In this document: in pieces, positions 30,594 to 40,480 of the stretch
Position numbering within the stretch: the first letter of the stretch is position 1
Layout: each line of letters opens with the position of its first letter
Source: Candidatus Zixiibacteriota bacterium
GTDB taxonomy: Bacteria; Zixibacteria; MSB-5A5; GN15; FEB-12
Reading direction: 5' to 3'
NCBI GenBank assembly: GCA_024276275.1
Contig: JAJRXM010000049.1
Location: 1-64,000 of the forward strand
Length of the DNA stretch: 64,000 nucleotides
Position numbers and translations under genes: made by a program
Notes under the pieces: generated by a model
Seen by the model: only the letters and a program-made list of their open reading frames with translations
The model's database searches: none
Told to the model about the DNA's origin: nothing

Positions 30594-30845
30594 TCCAAAA
30601 ATTTTAATCTTTTAATTCGTTTCCTGTTATGTTATACTAATAAACAAGTTAGAGGATGAGTAAAATTTAACATTCTGAAAACCGCTTAACTCATAACAGG
30701 TTGCATACTTTTATTAGTAGTAGTACAATACAATATAATTCAATACCTGTCAACTGTGAATAAACGTTTTTTCTGAGAAATATGAAGTTATTTAGATGAA
30801 GTTGATTATTATGAAAAATAAAGTACGATTTAAAGGTTGAGCTAA

Positions 30846-31499
30846 ATGACTTCAGAACAAATTAGAATAACAACGATTGAAAAATATAATTCCAAAGCAA
30901 AAATAACGTTATCTAATTCACAGATTTATTATCTTCCACTTGAAGCTGTTATTACCCACCGGTTGGTAGAATCGATTGTTTTAACCGGTTCTCAGGTAGA
31001 TTTGATAGAGTTTGAATCGCATCTCTATCTTGCGTACACAAAAGCAAAGCAATATCTGGCAATGCGAGACCATTCGTCGGGACAGTTAAAAATGAAATTA
31101 CAAAAGAAAAAATTTCCCGATGATGTTATTAAACAGACTCTTTCCCGATGTAAAAAGTATGGCTTTTTAGATGATGAGCGTTATACATACTCAATTGCTG
31201 AAAAATTAGTGGCAAAAAAACCTTGCGGGAAACCGTATCTGATCTCTTACCTGCAAACGAAATTAATCCCGAGGGAATTGAGCGAGAGGGTGGCATCTGT
31301 AATTTATGAACCGCTGGATATTCATATCTTGGCAATATCTGCTCTTGAAAAAAAGTGGCAGATGTACGACCAATTAGCACTTGAAGATGCCCGTAATAAA
31401 TCGTATAATTACTTAGCCCGACAAGGTTTTTCGTTTGGTGTAGCAAAAGATGCTTTTGAAGAAGTGTACAACAAGAAACAAGAGGAACTGAACAATTAA
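30846..31499 (+). CDS. recX: Regulatory protein RecX
   Basis: A 217-residue helical protein. The RecX repeats are visible: AMRDHSSGQLKMKLQKKKFPDDVIKQTLSRCKKYGFLDDERYTYSIAEKL, with the LxxKGF/YGFLDD hallmark, followed by a second, weaker repeat and SYNYLARQGFSFGVAKDAFEEV. RecX caps RecA filaments and limits recombination. recX often lies beside recA and alaS; here alaS follows and recA is not in the window. Its stop TAA overlaps the apparent alaS initiation codon. Confidence 0.88.
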   Translation: MTSEQIRITTIEKYNSKAKITLSNSQIYYLPLEAVITHRLVESIVLTGSQVDLIEFESHLYLAYTKAKQYLAMRDHSSGQLKMKLQKKKFPDDVIKQTLSRCKKYGFLDDERYTYSIAEKLVAKKPCGKPYLISYLQTKLIPRELSERVASVIYEPLDIHILAISALEKKWQMYDQLALEDARNKSYNYLARQGFSFGVAKDAFEEVYNKKQEELNN

Positions 31500-34101
31500 A
31501 ACTCAAGATATACGTAGGTCGTTTTTAGACTATTTTGTAAAAAACGGTCATAAAGAACTACCGTCATCACCCGTTATTCCATTTGACGACCCGACTATTC
31601 TCTTTATCAATGCCGGAATGAACCAGTTTAAAGATGTTTTCACCGGCAAACGAAAACTTGACTGTAATAGAGCAACTACCGTTCAAAAATGTATTCGTGC
31701 CGGAGGTAAACATAACGATTTAGACAATGTCGGCTTTACCGCAAGGCATCATACTTTTTTTGAGATGCTCGGTAATTTTTCCTTTGGAGACTATTTTAAA
31801 GAAGAAGCAATTTATTTTGCCTGGGAATGGATAACTAAAGAACTTAAACTTCCAAAAGATAAATTGTATGCTTCGGTATATGAAACCGATGATGAAGCGT
31901 TTGAACTTTGGGGTAAAATAGCTCCTGAACTCAAAGATGGTCGTATTCTGCGTTTTGGTAAAAAAGATAACTATTGGTCAATGGGTAATCTTGGTCCTTG
32001 CGGCCCAAGCTCCGAGATTCATTTTGACCGTGGCGAAAAATATGGTGTAGGACCCGAACATACTGTTAACGGCGAAACTGATAGGTTTGTCGAAATATGG
32101 AATCTTGTTTTTATGCAATATGACCAAACAGCAAACGGTGTAATTGATTTGCCGAACCCGTCAGTTGATACCGGTGCCGGCTTAGAACGTATCGCCGCTA
32201 TAATGCAGGATGTTGATTCCAATTATAATATTGATCTTTTTCAAAATCTTATTGTAGCAATTTCCGAAATTACAAAATCAAATTATGAAGGTGACTTAAA
32301 ACCTTCTTTCCATGTTGTTGCCGACCATTTGCGGGCATTGACATTTGCCATAACCGACGGTGCCGGAATCTCCAATGAAGGTCAAGGTTATGTGTTAAGA
32401 AGAATTTTGCGTAGAGCCGTTCGTCATGGGCGACTGCTAGGAGCCGATGAGCCGTTTATTCATAAACTGATTCCGACACTGGTTAATGAAATGGGCGAAG
32501 CATATCCTGAAATTAAAGAAAAAGAGTCGCATGTTGTCAATGTCGTTCGTCAGGAAGAAGAATCTTTTGACAGAACTTTGGACAAAGGCCTAGTGCTGTT
32601 TGAACGGATAGCCTCGGACACAGATTCCAAAGTTATTCCAGGGGCAGAAGTATTCAAACTATATGACACTTACGGCTTCCCGTATGATTTAACCGAAATT
32701 ATGGCAACTTAAAAAGGTCTGACACTTGATAAAGAAGGTTTTGACAAAGCGATGATTGACCAGCAGGAAAAATCACGTGCCGGTGGAAAGTTTGAAACAG
32801 AGATATTACACATAGACAATCTGCTTGATAAAGAAAAACTTGATTTCCCTCCGACTGAATTTATGAGAGAGACTATTTCTTCAAATGCAAAATTATTAAA
32901 AGCTATCCAAATCGGCGATGATAAAAATTTAGTTGCTGTTATATTAGATAAGACTCCATTTTATATTGAATCAGGTGGACAAATTTCTGACATAGGTCGG
33001 CTTAAGACAGATTCTGTTGTTTTTAATGTTCGGAACTTACATGCCTACAAAGAAATGATAGTACATGAATGTATTGTCGAAAAAGGTAATATATCGCAAC
33101 TACAAAGTAATTCCGAAATAACAGCCGAGATAGATGTCGACCGTCGCATGGCAATACAACGGAACCATACGGTAACGCATCTTACCCAAGCTGCTTTGCG
33201 TAAAGTTTTAGGACCGCATATTAAACAGTCCGGTTCTTATGTCGGTCCTGATAGGATGCGGTTTGATTTTTCACATCATAAACCGATGACCGATGCTGAA
33301 ATTCAGGAAGTAGAAGAAATCGTAAACGAAGAAATTCTCAAAAGTAATTCAGTAGAAACTGTGACGATGAATTTAGAACAAGCAAAAGCATCCGGTGCTA
33401 TGGCTCTCTTTGGTGAAAAATATGATTCCGATGTCAGAGTTGTTTCTATAGGTGAGTTTTCCAAAGAACTGTGCGGCGGAACCCATGTCGAAAACAGTTC
33501 TCAGATAGGTCCGTTTTTTATTACTTTGGAAACAGGTATTGCCTCGGGTGTCAGACGTATTGAAGCTATTACCGGCAAAGAAGCTCTGAACTATATGCTG
33601 GAGGCAAAATCATTTCGCAAACAGGTAGCATCGATTGTCAACCGTCCCGAAGCAGATTCTTTAGGCGGAGTAGAGCATCTCAAAGAACAGAACAGTTTGT
33701 TACAAAAAGAACTCAAAAAAGTAAAAGCAGAAATGTTCTCAGGCGGCGGAAATTCGGTCGGCAATGATAAAGTTATTAACGATATTACATTTTCAACACA
33801 CTATTTTGATGAAACTGATAGAGATATTATGACTGCATGGATAGATTCAAAAAAAGAGATGGCATCACCGGTCTTTGCGGTTGCCTTAGGACTTGTCGGC
33901 GGTAAAATGACTTATATTGCTGCGGCATCATCGCAAGCGGTTGATAAAAATATCCATATCGGAAAAATTACAAAAGAACTGCTTCCGCAATTTGGCGGAC
34001 GAGGTGGAGGTAAACCGAACTTTGCACAAGGGTCTGTGGCCAATGATACTGAGCCGTCAAAACTTTTTGACACAGCGCAATCATTGATGACAGAGGGATA
34101 A
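31495..34101 (+). pseudogene. alaS: Alanyl-tRNA synthetase, in-frame TAA at 32710 and ATT start
   Basis: The reading frame from 31495 encodes the full AlaS N-terminus (TQDIRRSFLDYFVKNGHKELPSS, INAGMNQFK), upstream of the track's ATG 31618. Total length is ~868 codons, normal for AlaS. Motifs: RHHTFFEMLGNFSFGDYFK, TGAGLERI, then the editing domain HTVTHLTQAALRKVLG with metal-binding His, ELCGGTHVENS, and the C-terminal DHHA1 oligomerisation/tRNA-binding part. TAA at 32710 interrupts LTEIMAT*KGLTLD, where relatives commonly have a charged residue. Only ATT is available as a start, where one G-to-T change from ATGA would explain it. AlaS is normally essential and single-copy, so a truly dead gene is unlikely. 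Confidence 0.88.
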
Positions 34102-34109
34102 AGGATTTT

Positions 34110-34877
34110 ATGGAACATAATTCAGTATATGAATATCTTTTAGATGTCAAAGAAAAACGAGGCGGTGGATTTTTGGTTCTTATCGACCCGGATAAATCGC
34201 AGTCAAACAATTTTCTTGCCTTAGCAGAGTCTGCCAAAGAGAACGGTGTTGATGCGTTACTCGTCGGTACTTCTTTTATGCTTAATACAAATTTTTCCGA
34301 TGTTGTCAAAGAGATAAAATCAAAATCTAAAGTTCCCGTTATAATTTTCCCAGGTTCGTTTGCTCAGATAACACCGTATGCCGATGCAATTTTATTCTCA
34401 TCGCTAATTTCGGGACGAAACGCAACTTATCTCATTGATGAACAGGTCAAAGGAGCTCCGGTTGTGAAACGATGTAACATCGAACCGATACCAACCGGTT
34501 ATATGCTGATAGATTCTGGTGCAACAACTTCAGTGCAGTATATTTCAAATACAAATCCTATACCGAGAGATAAATATGACATTGCCTGTGCTCATGCTTT
34601 GGCGGTAGAATATATGGGAATGAAACTTGCCTACTTAGAAGGCGGTTCGGGTGCTTCTCAAGCGGTACCTTGTGAAATGATTCAGGCGGTATCATCGTAT
34701 GTTAATATCCCGATACTTACCGGAGGCGGTTTGAAAGAACCTCAGGAATGTGCCGACCGTATAGAGGCGGGAGCATCATTTGTTGTCGTTGGAAATAATT
34801 TAGAAACAGATCATAATTTTAGATATTTAAAAGAACTAACTCAATCAGTACACCCAAAGGAATCAATACTCGCATGA
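34110..34877 (+). CDS. Geranylgeranylglyceryl phosphate synthase-like protein
   Basis: A 255-residue TIM-barrel prenyltransferase. Motifs: FLVLIDPDKS near residue 20, DALLVGTSF, PVIIFPGS, the diagnostic MKLAYLEGGSGASQAV near residue 172, and PILTGGGLKEPQE. This fits group II GGGP synthases, known from archaea and from FCB bacteria, which join a polyprenyl diphosphate to sn-glycerol-1-phosphate, the first step in archaeal-type ether lipids. Shorter bacterial PcrB homologues use heptaprenyl diphosphate; length and motifs here favour the group II type. It starts eight bases after alaS, so they share a transcript. Confidence 0.85.
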   Translation: MEHNSVYEYLLDVKEKRGGGFLVLIDPDKSQSNNFLALAESAKENGVDALLVGTSFMLNTNFSDVVKEIKSKSKVPVIIFPGSFAQITPYADAILFSSLISGRNATYLIDEQVKGAPVVKRCNIEPIPTGYMLIDSGATTSVQYISNTNPIPRDKYDIACAHALAVEYMGMKLAYLEGGSGASQAVPCEMIQAVSSYVNIPILTGGGLKEPQECADRIEAGASFVVVGNNLETDHNFRYLKELTQSVHPKESILA

Positions 34878-35461
34878 ACAATATAGAAAAATTAAATCAT
34901 ATTCATAAACTTGGTGATGAATGTGCTATCTTAAGAAAAGCAGTTACCGTTAATTTAGGTCAAACAATTTTGGACATATCCGCTGTGATGTCGGGAGTTA
35001 TAGGTTCCGGTGGAAAAATTCTGATTGCCGGTAACGGCGGTTCCGCTGCCGATGCCTCACATTTTGCCGGTGAAATGATAGTTCGGTTATCTTCTGATAA
35101 AAACAGACAATCTCTGCCTGCTATTGCACTTTGTGTTGACCCTGCGGTGATGACAGCCGCTGCCAATGATTATGGCTATGAACGGATTTTCTCTAGTCAG
35201 GTAGAGGGACTCGGTAACAAAGGTGATATGTTGTTTGTTATGTCGACCTCGGGGAATTCAGCTAATATCATTAAGGCTGTACAGGTTGCCAAAGAACAAG
35301 GGATGATAACTGTTGGACTTTTAGGCAGTACCGGCGGAAAGTTAGTCAAAATGGTAGACCGTGCTTTGGTGATACCACATCCGTCAACACAACGCATTCA
35401 GGAGGAACATATTTGTATTATTCATCTTTTAGTAAGTCTGGTGGAAAGTGATTTAATATAA
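34874..35461 (+). CDS. gmhA: Phosphoheptose (sedoheptulose-7-phosphate) isomerase
   Basis: A 195-residue SIS-domain protein. AGNGGSAADASHFAGEM near residue 52, ALCVDPAVMTAAANDYGYERIF, then MSTSGNSANIIKAV and the ending RIQEEHICIIHLL match GmhA, including the Glu and His used in aldo-keto isomerisation and zinc binding. The enzyme makes D-glycero-D-manno-heptose-7-phosphate for lipopolysaccharide inner core. It overlaps the GGGP synthase by four bases (ATGA). The following genes encode an O-antigen ligase-like protein and a glycosyltransferase, so this is a surface-glycan neighbourhood. Confidence 0.9.
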   Translation: MNNIEKLNHIHKLGDECAILRKAVTVNLGQTILDISAVMSGVIGSGGKILIAGNGGSAADASHFAGEMIVRLSSDKNRQSLPAIALCVDPAVMTAAANDYGYERIFSSQVEGLGNKGDMLFVMSTSGNSANIIKAVQVAKEQGMITVGLLGSTGGKLVKMVDRALVIPHPSTQRIQEEHICIIHLLVSLVESDLI

Positions 35462-35463
35462 AG

Positions 35464-36762
35464 ATGATATATGTTCGAATATTGTCTGATTTTCTTTTAT
35501 TCTTTTTTTCTCTGTGTGTCATAAGCTCAACATTCTCAATAGCCGTTTCTCAACTTACTTTAGGGGTTTCGGTTTTACTCTTTTTAATTATTATAATTAT
35601 AAAAAAAGAGTTTCCATATTATGCCGAGTTAAAATGGTTTTATAAAATTGTTGGTTTATTTATTGTTTGGATGATTATTTCATCGTTGTTTAGCTCGACA
35701 CCTTTTAAATCACTTATGGCACTAAAGGATGAATGGCTCTTTCTTATTATTCCGATAGGTATCTTTCTAACGGTGAAATTAAAAAGCAGACAAAATATTA
35801 TAGCAGTTTTTTCCTCAATTATTATTCTAATCTCAATCTATGGTGTGGCACAATTTTTTACCGGGATAAATTTCTTTTCAAATGATGTAATGCTCAAGGC
35901 TCCGATGTACGGATATAGGATTTCAGGTTTTTCCTCATTTGGTGTTACTTTGGGGAATTTCTTTTCGGTGGCAGGTATATTTTTAGCAACGTATGCTTTG
36001 TTTGGGTATGCTTCTTTTCCAAAAAGAAGATTTTTACTTTTTCTCATTTCCGGTCTGTCGGCAATGTTAATGGCAGTTTTAACTTTCAGCAGAGCCCCGA
36101 TTCTGGCTATTGTTTTGGTGACTATACTTGTTGTAATTTTGATGGGTAAAAGATGGTGGAAACAGGGGTTAGTATTTACAATTGTTTTACTCGGCCTGTT
36201 GGCATTTTTGCCGGGTATACAAGAACGGTTTGTGAATGAATTTGATAAAGAGTATAGTGGAGTGTATGAAGGGGGAAGGGTATATATTTGGAAAAACTCT
36301 CTTAAATTGATAGCCGATAATCCTTTATTCGGAGTAGGAGTCGGGAATTTCAAAGAGTCGTATGCTACTTATATCCCGTCTGAGGCATTAGAAAACCGCA
36401 AGGTATCATCGGCACATAATGATTTTATAGATATAGCCGCCAATACAGGTATCCCGGGTTTTGTGCTGTATGTTCTGTTATGGCTGTCAGTTTTAGGCTG
36501 TTTTTGGAAAAAATATCATAATGACAAAAATATATCTATCGAGCAGAAAGCTATATTACTCGCAGTAATTTGCGGTTCAGTCTGTTTTGGCATAATTTCA
36601 ATGTTTCATGGAGTTTTTGTCGACGATGAAGTCAGGCAGGTATTATTGTTCTTATGGGCATTAGGCTTTGCGGTAACGGTTAGTTCGGCAAGAAATTCTA
36701 CTTCTGATAATTTGCCGACAAAAAGTTTACAAAATTGCTATAAATATCATGGAACGAAATAA
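35464..36762 (+). CDS. O-antigen ligase/polymerase-family membrane protein
   Basis: A 432-residue protein with about eleven membrane helices. The Wzy_C/WaaL pattern is present: a periplasmic loop with YIWKNSLKLIADNPLFGVGVGNFKESY, then SSAHNDFIDIAANTGIPGFVLYVLL, with the conserved HN(D/x) in the last loop. The family either ligates O-antigen to lipid A core (WaaL) or polymerises repeat units (Wzy); these are hard to separate by sequence. It starts two bases after gmhA, and a glycosyltransferase gene follows, fitting a role in lipopolysaccharide. Confidence 0.82.
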   Translation: MIYVRILSDFLLFFFSLCVISSTFSIAVSQLTLGVSVLLFLIIIIIKKEFPYYAELKWFYKIVGLFIVWMIISSLFSSTPFKSLMALKDEWLFLIIPIGIFLTVKLKSRQNIIAVFSSIIILISIYGVAQFFTGINFFSNDVMLKAPMYGYRISGFSSFGVTLGNFFSVAGIFLATYALFGYASFPKRRFLLFLISGLSAMLMAVLTFSRAPILAIVLVTILVVILMGKRWWKQGLVFTIVLLGLLAFLPGIQERFVNEFDKEYSGVYEGGRVYIWKNSLKLIADNPLFGVGVGNFKESYATYIPSEALENRKVSSAHNDFIDIAANTGIPGFVLYVLLWLSVLGCFWKKYHNDKNISIEQKAILLAVICGSVCFGIISMFHGVFVDDEVRQVLLFLWALGFAVTVSSARNSTSDNLPTKSLQNCYKYHGTK

Positions 36763-36782
36763 AAGGTTGGCTGTAAAACAAC

Positions 36783-36811
36783 TTGACAAAGAGAGAAAAA
36801 TCCTTTTAACT
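36783..36811 (+). promoter_or_regulatory. Candidate promoter before the DUF3098-like gene
   Basis: TTGACA at 36783 and TTAACT at 36806, separated by 17 bases. The ATG at 36821 is nine bases after the -10 box, leaving almost no leader. The -10 match is weak. Confidence 0.35.
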
Positions 36812-36820
36812 GAGTGAGTT

Positions 36821-37069
36821 ATGGCAACAAAAAAAAACAGTAAAGATACCCACGAAGAAATCAAATGGCCCTATGGGAAGAAAAATTATATTTTCTTCGC
36901 TGTTGCTATGTTGGTTATTATTATCGGCTTTTTCACTTTAAGTCAGGGCTCTATTACTCTGGCACCTATTTTATTAGTTTTAGGATATCTTGTCCTGATT
37001 CCGATATCTTTAATGGTTAAAGATGATTCTGTTACCGAACAGACAACAGATTCTGAAATTTCTGAATAA
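36821..37069 (+). CDS. Small two-helix membrane protein (DUF3098-like)
   Basis: An 82-residue protein: a basic N-terminus with KWPYGKKNYIFFAVAM, two membrane helices split by LSQGSITLAPILLVLGY, and a charged, Thr/Glu-rich tail. The KNY...G...LAPILL.LGY pattern resembles the DUF3098 family of Bacteroidota. Function unknown. It sits between the O-antigen ligase and glycosyltransferase genes and may have its own promoter with a very short leader. Confidence 0.6.
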   Translation: MATKKNSKDTHEEIKWPYGKKNYIFFAVAMLVIIIGFFTLSQGSITLAPILLVLGYLVLIPISLMVKDDSVTEQTTDSEISE

Positions 37070-37081
37070 TTCATTTTTTCT

Positions 37082-37110
37082 TTGACTGCTCCTATTTAAT
37101 TTAAGATATT
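37082..37110 (+). promoter_or_regulatory. Candidate promoter giving a leaderless glycosyltransferase transcript
   Basis: TTGACT at 37082, 17-base spacer, GATATT at 37105, and the ATG six bases later at 37117. No Shine-Dalgarno sequence precedes that ATG. The layout is the same as before obg. Confidence 0.42.
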
Positions 37111-37116
37111 TTCTGT

Positions 37117-38241
37117 ATGGCAAACCCAAAAATTGCATTTATCTGCCCTTCAAGATCATGGGGTGGGTTGGAAATGAATGTTTTACGACTTTCTATTTGG
37201 TTAAAAAAACGAGGGATCGATATTATACTCTATTGTGATAAGGGTTATGAATTAGCAGTGGAGGCAAAATCTTATGGTATCGAAAGAAGACAACTGGAAC
37301 ATAGTTCAAAATTTAAAGATTTATTAAAAGCGAATAGATTAGCTGACTCTCTCAAAAAGGAAAATATTCGACTGGCACTGTTTCATCTTAATAGAAATTT
37401 CCCGATGATGAGTCTGGCAAAACTATTGAGCGGCAATTATTTTTCTTTGCTTTATATGCAGCATATGCATCTTGGCAGTAACAAAAAAGATTTACTTCAT
37501 AACTTTATTTATAAACAACTTGATTGCTGGATTGCTCCGCTACAAATGTTTGCAAAACGACTTACAGAAATTAGTAACATTACTAAATCTAAAATCGAGG
37601 TTATCCCTTTTGGAATTGAACTGAACAAGTTTGTACAATGTTCGGTAACACAAGGAGAAGTAAGAAAAAGTTTGAGTCTTCCTCAGGATAAAATAATTGT
37701 CGGTTTTGTTGGAAGGCTTGACCGAAAGAAATGTCAGCATTTGTTAATAGAAGCAGCTTATAAACTGCAACAAAAACAGATTAACATAGATATATTATTG
37801 GTTGGTGACAGTACCAAAAATGAAGAAGTTCTGTATAAACAAGAACTTGAAAAACTTATAGCCAAATTTAGTTTACAAAATCAAATTCATTTTAGGTCTC
37901 ATCTTAACGAAGTAGAGATAGCATTCAAAGCATTGGATATATTTTGTCTTACTACCGGTTCAGAAACTTTTGGGATGGTAACTATCGAGGCGATGGCATC
38001 GCAGCTTGCCGTTATCGGTTCCAACGAGGGTGGGACAACTGAAATAATTCAGCATGAGAAGAACGGTCTTTTATATAAATCGGGTGATAGTGCAGAAATA
38101 GCAATATTGATTGAAAGACTCTTGCAAGATACTGAGTTAAAACAACAACTTGGTTTACAAGCATATAAAGATGCTCAGCAGAATTATTCCCATACTGTTC
38201 AATGCGATGCTTTAGAAAAATGTTTTAATAGATATATATAG
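37117..38241 (+). CDS. GT4-family glycosyltransferase
   Basis: A 374-residue GT-B fold enzyme. The N-terminal domain begins IAFICPSRSWGGLEMNVLRLS, with the glycine-rich GGLE loop. The C-terminal domain has IVGFVGRLDRKKCQHLLIEA, then LVGDSTKNEE and the donor-binding TGSETFGMVTIEAMASQLAVIGSNEGGTTEI with the GT4 E-x7-E motif. It transfers a sugar from a nucleotide donor, probably in lipopolysaccharide core or O-antigen assembly, judging by gmhA and the O-antigen ligase upstream. Donor and acceptor are unknown. Confidence 0.87.
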   Translation: MANPKIAFICPSRSWGGLEMNVLRLSIWLKKRGIDIILYCDKGYELAVEAKSYGIERRQLEHSSKFKDLLKANRLADSLKKENIRLALFHLNRNFPMMSLAKLLSGNYFSLLYMQHMHLGSNKKDLLHNFIYKQLDCWIAPLQMFAKRLTEISNITKSKIEVIPFGIELNKFVQCSVTQGEVRKSLSLPQDKIIVGFVGRLDRKKCQHLLIEAAYKLQQKQINIDILLVGDSTKNEEVLYKQELEKLIAKFSLQNQIHFRSHLNEVEIAFKALDIFCLTTGSETFGMVTIEAMASQLAVIGSNEGGTTEIIQHEKNGLLYKSGDSAEIAILIERLLQDTELKQQLGLQAYKDAQQNYSHTVQCDALEKCFNRYI

Positions 38242-38244
38242 AAA

Positions 38245-38271
38245 AGACAGGAGCGTGGTGTACTCCTGTCT
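38245..38271. terminator. Terminator shared by glycosyltransferase (+) and MCP (-) genes
   Basis: AGACAGGAG-CGTGGTGTA-CTCCTGTCT forms a 9-bp perfect stem between the two convergent genes. Nearly the same hairpin follows the second MCP gene at 43820-43852. Confidence 0.8.
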
Positions 38272-38290
38272 GTAATTTTGAATGGTAATT

Positions 38291-40441
38291 TTAAGCCATC
38301 TTTTTCAATTTAAATTGTTCAACTATCTGTTTCATTCCTTCAGCATTTTGATTCAATTGTTCGGCAGCAGCAGCAGATTGTTCGGCACCGGTAGCGGACT
38401 CTCTTGTAATAGAAGCAATGTTTTCCATGTTTTGAGAGATTTGTTCAGCTGCCGATGATTGTTCTTCAGATGCTGTGGCAATTTGCTGAATCATATCTAC
38501 TACTTGAGTTGACATATTGACAACTTCATCAAGACTAATTCCGGCTTTATCTGTCAGTTCGCGACCGTTTTCAACTTCTGTGACTCCTCTTTCCATCGAT
38601 TGAACTGCTCCTTTAGTATCAACTTGTATACCTTTAATCATATCAGTTATTTCACAGGTTGCTTTCCCTGTACGTTCAGCAAGTTTTCTGACTTCATCTG
38701 CAACAACGGCAAATCCACGTCCTTGTTCACCTGCTCTGGCAGCTTCAATTGCTGCATTTAATGCCAACAAATTAGTTTGGTCGGCTATATCATCAATGAC
38801 TCCTACTATTTCACCTATCTGATCAGCAGATTGTGCTAATTTACTAATAGAGTCTCGGGATTCTCTGACAACATTAGCTATTTCCTGCATACCTTGGATT
38901 GTTTCACAAACAATTTGAGCTCCATCACCGGCGGTTTGTCCGGCTTGTCCTGCGGCATTGTTTGCTTCACTAGTATTTTTCGAAGTTTCTACAATCGTTA
39001 TTGTCATTTCCTCAATTGCTGTTGATATTTGAGTAACTTGATCTGTTTGTTCTTTAGCACCGAGGGACATCTGTTCTGATGATGATGCTACTTCTGTAGC
39101 AGCAGAAACAACTTGTTCGGCAGTTAGCTTTAGTTGCTGCATTACTTCGGTCAAGTTTGAAATCATTTTTTTAAAGGAGATTCCGAGCAAGTCTTTTTCA
39201 GACCTTTCTTTAAAGTTGACGGTTAAATCAAATGATGAAATTCTTTGAGATACATAAGCAAGATCCTTAAAATAAGCAATCAAATCAGCAGATGCACTTT
39301 CAAGGACTCCGATTTCGTCACTAGAAGTAACTGAAACATCAAGGTCTGTATTACCTTCAGAAATTTCTGCTAAAACATTAGAAATTCTATTAATTGGAGC
39401 AGAAATGTTCTTTGCAAACATATACATAACTAAAAGTGCTAATAATAAACATACAAAACCTATAATGACTTGTGATTTTGCTGATGCCTTTGCGTTAGCA
39501 AATATGACACTTTCGGGGACTTCAATTTTTACAGACCATGGTGTATTAGTGTTTCCTATATTAATAGGAGCAAATGCTCTGAAGTTACCATTATAGTTTT
39601 GAACTGAACTAGTACCTTTTTGAATATTGGCAATTATAGTACTGATGTTATTTTTACTCTCATTTTGTGCATCATGAACTACTGAGATGGTTTTACCAAT
39701 CTGGTCAGGATTGTTTTTCTTACTACTTATAATTCCGTTATTACTATAAATAGACATAGTGCTATTGGCATCATACCCATTAAAATTATCAGTAATTTTC
39801 TGTAATAACGAAGTAGAAATATCAACACCCGTTATGCCGTAGAAAGTTCCGTTGTAAATAATAGGTGAAGCGAGAGAAATAATATATTCTTTAGAATAGT
39901 CATCAAATTGAGGATCTGAAACAGCTTCTTTTAATCCGTTTTTAACAGACTCATAGAAAACTAAGTTATTCTTCTTATATTCATTGTATGATACAAGAGT
40001 AAAACTACCGTTATCTTTATACCAATAAGGCATAAACTGACCACTTTGATCGTGTCCTTCAGCATTTTCATATCCAATATCCATACCATCAAAAGCGTCA
40101 GGCTCCCAATAAGTATAAATTGCACTAAGTGCCGGATTGTTAGACAATGAAGATTGCAGTATTGCATTAGCTTCATCACGTCCAATATCAAGACTGATGG
40201 ATTCATCTTTTATTGCACCCAAAATTTGGCTTAATGATCTAGCAGTATGCATTGCATCATTTAACTGTTTACTAATTTCCAATGCTTGTTCATTTGTAGA
40301 ACTTTTAAGCCCATTCATAGTACTTTCTTGAGCTTGCGAGTACATTGTATTAGTAGATATAAAAACTAAAGCACCTATTGCAATTAAAAGACAGAGACCA
40401 GTTATTATGGTAATTTTATGTTTAATTGATTTTATTTTCAT
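38291..40441 (-). CDS. Methyl-accepting chemotaxis protein with double-Cache-like sensor domain
   Basis: A 716-residue transmembrane receptor. One membrane helix at ~10-30; a periplasmic region (~32-315) with dCache-like features, such as [21 protein letters not shown], the YNEYKKN...VFYESVK region and [17 protein letters not shown]; a second helix (~320-343); HAMP (~344-398); and a long signalling coiled coil with the conserved tip [24 protein letters not shown]. dCache domains bind small ligands such as amino acids or organic acids. It has no C-terminal CheR-binding pentapeptide. The gene for a PhnD-like binding protein lies 39 bases upstream in the same direction, suggesting co-transcription and possibly joint sensing. 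Confidence 0.92.
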   Translation of the reverse strand: MKIKSIKHKITIITGLCLLIAIGALVFISTNTMYSQAQESTMNGLKSSTNEQALEISKQLNDAMHTARSLSQILGAIKDESISLDIGRDEANAILQSSLSNNPALSAIYTYWEPDAFDGMDIGYENAEGHDQSGQFMPYWYKDNGSFTLVSYNEYKKNNLVFYESVKNGLKEAVSDPQFDDYSKEYIISLASPIIYNGTFYGITGVDISTSLLQKITDNFNGYDANSTMSIYSNNGIISSKKNNPDQIGKTISVVHDAQNESKNNISTIIANIQKGTSSVQNYNGNFRAFAPINIGNTNTPWSVKIEVPESVIFANAKASAKSQVIIGFVCLLLALLVMYMFAKNISAPINRISNVLAEISEGNTDLDVSVTSSDEIGVLESASADLIAYFKDLAYVSQRISSFDLTVNFKERSEKDLLGISFKKMISNLTEVMQQLKLTAEQVVSAATEVASSSEQMSLGAKEQTDQVTQISTAIEEMTITIVETSKNTSEANNAAGQAGQTAGDGAQIVCETIQGMQEIANVVRESRDSISKLAQSADQIGEIVGVIDDIADQTNLLALNAAIEAARAGEQGRGFAVVADEVRKLAERTGKATCEITDMIKGIQVDTKGAVQSMERGVTEVENGRELTDKAGISLDEVVNMSTQVVDMIQQIATASEEQSSAAEQISQNMENIASITRESATGAEQSAAAAEQLNQNAEGMKQIVEQFKLKKMA

Positions 40442-40480
40442 AATGAATTGCCTTTATATAAACTTTTATCATCTATCAGT

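Noticed and set aside
31618-32712. ATG 31618 as the alaS start
   Set aside because: The frame upstream encodes the conserved AlaS N-terminus, so this ATG is internal.
38400-39100. Opposite-strand ORFs across the MCP signalling domains (also near 44.1-44.9 kb)
   Set aside because: They are mirror readings of the repetitive heptad coding sequence, with no independent features.
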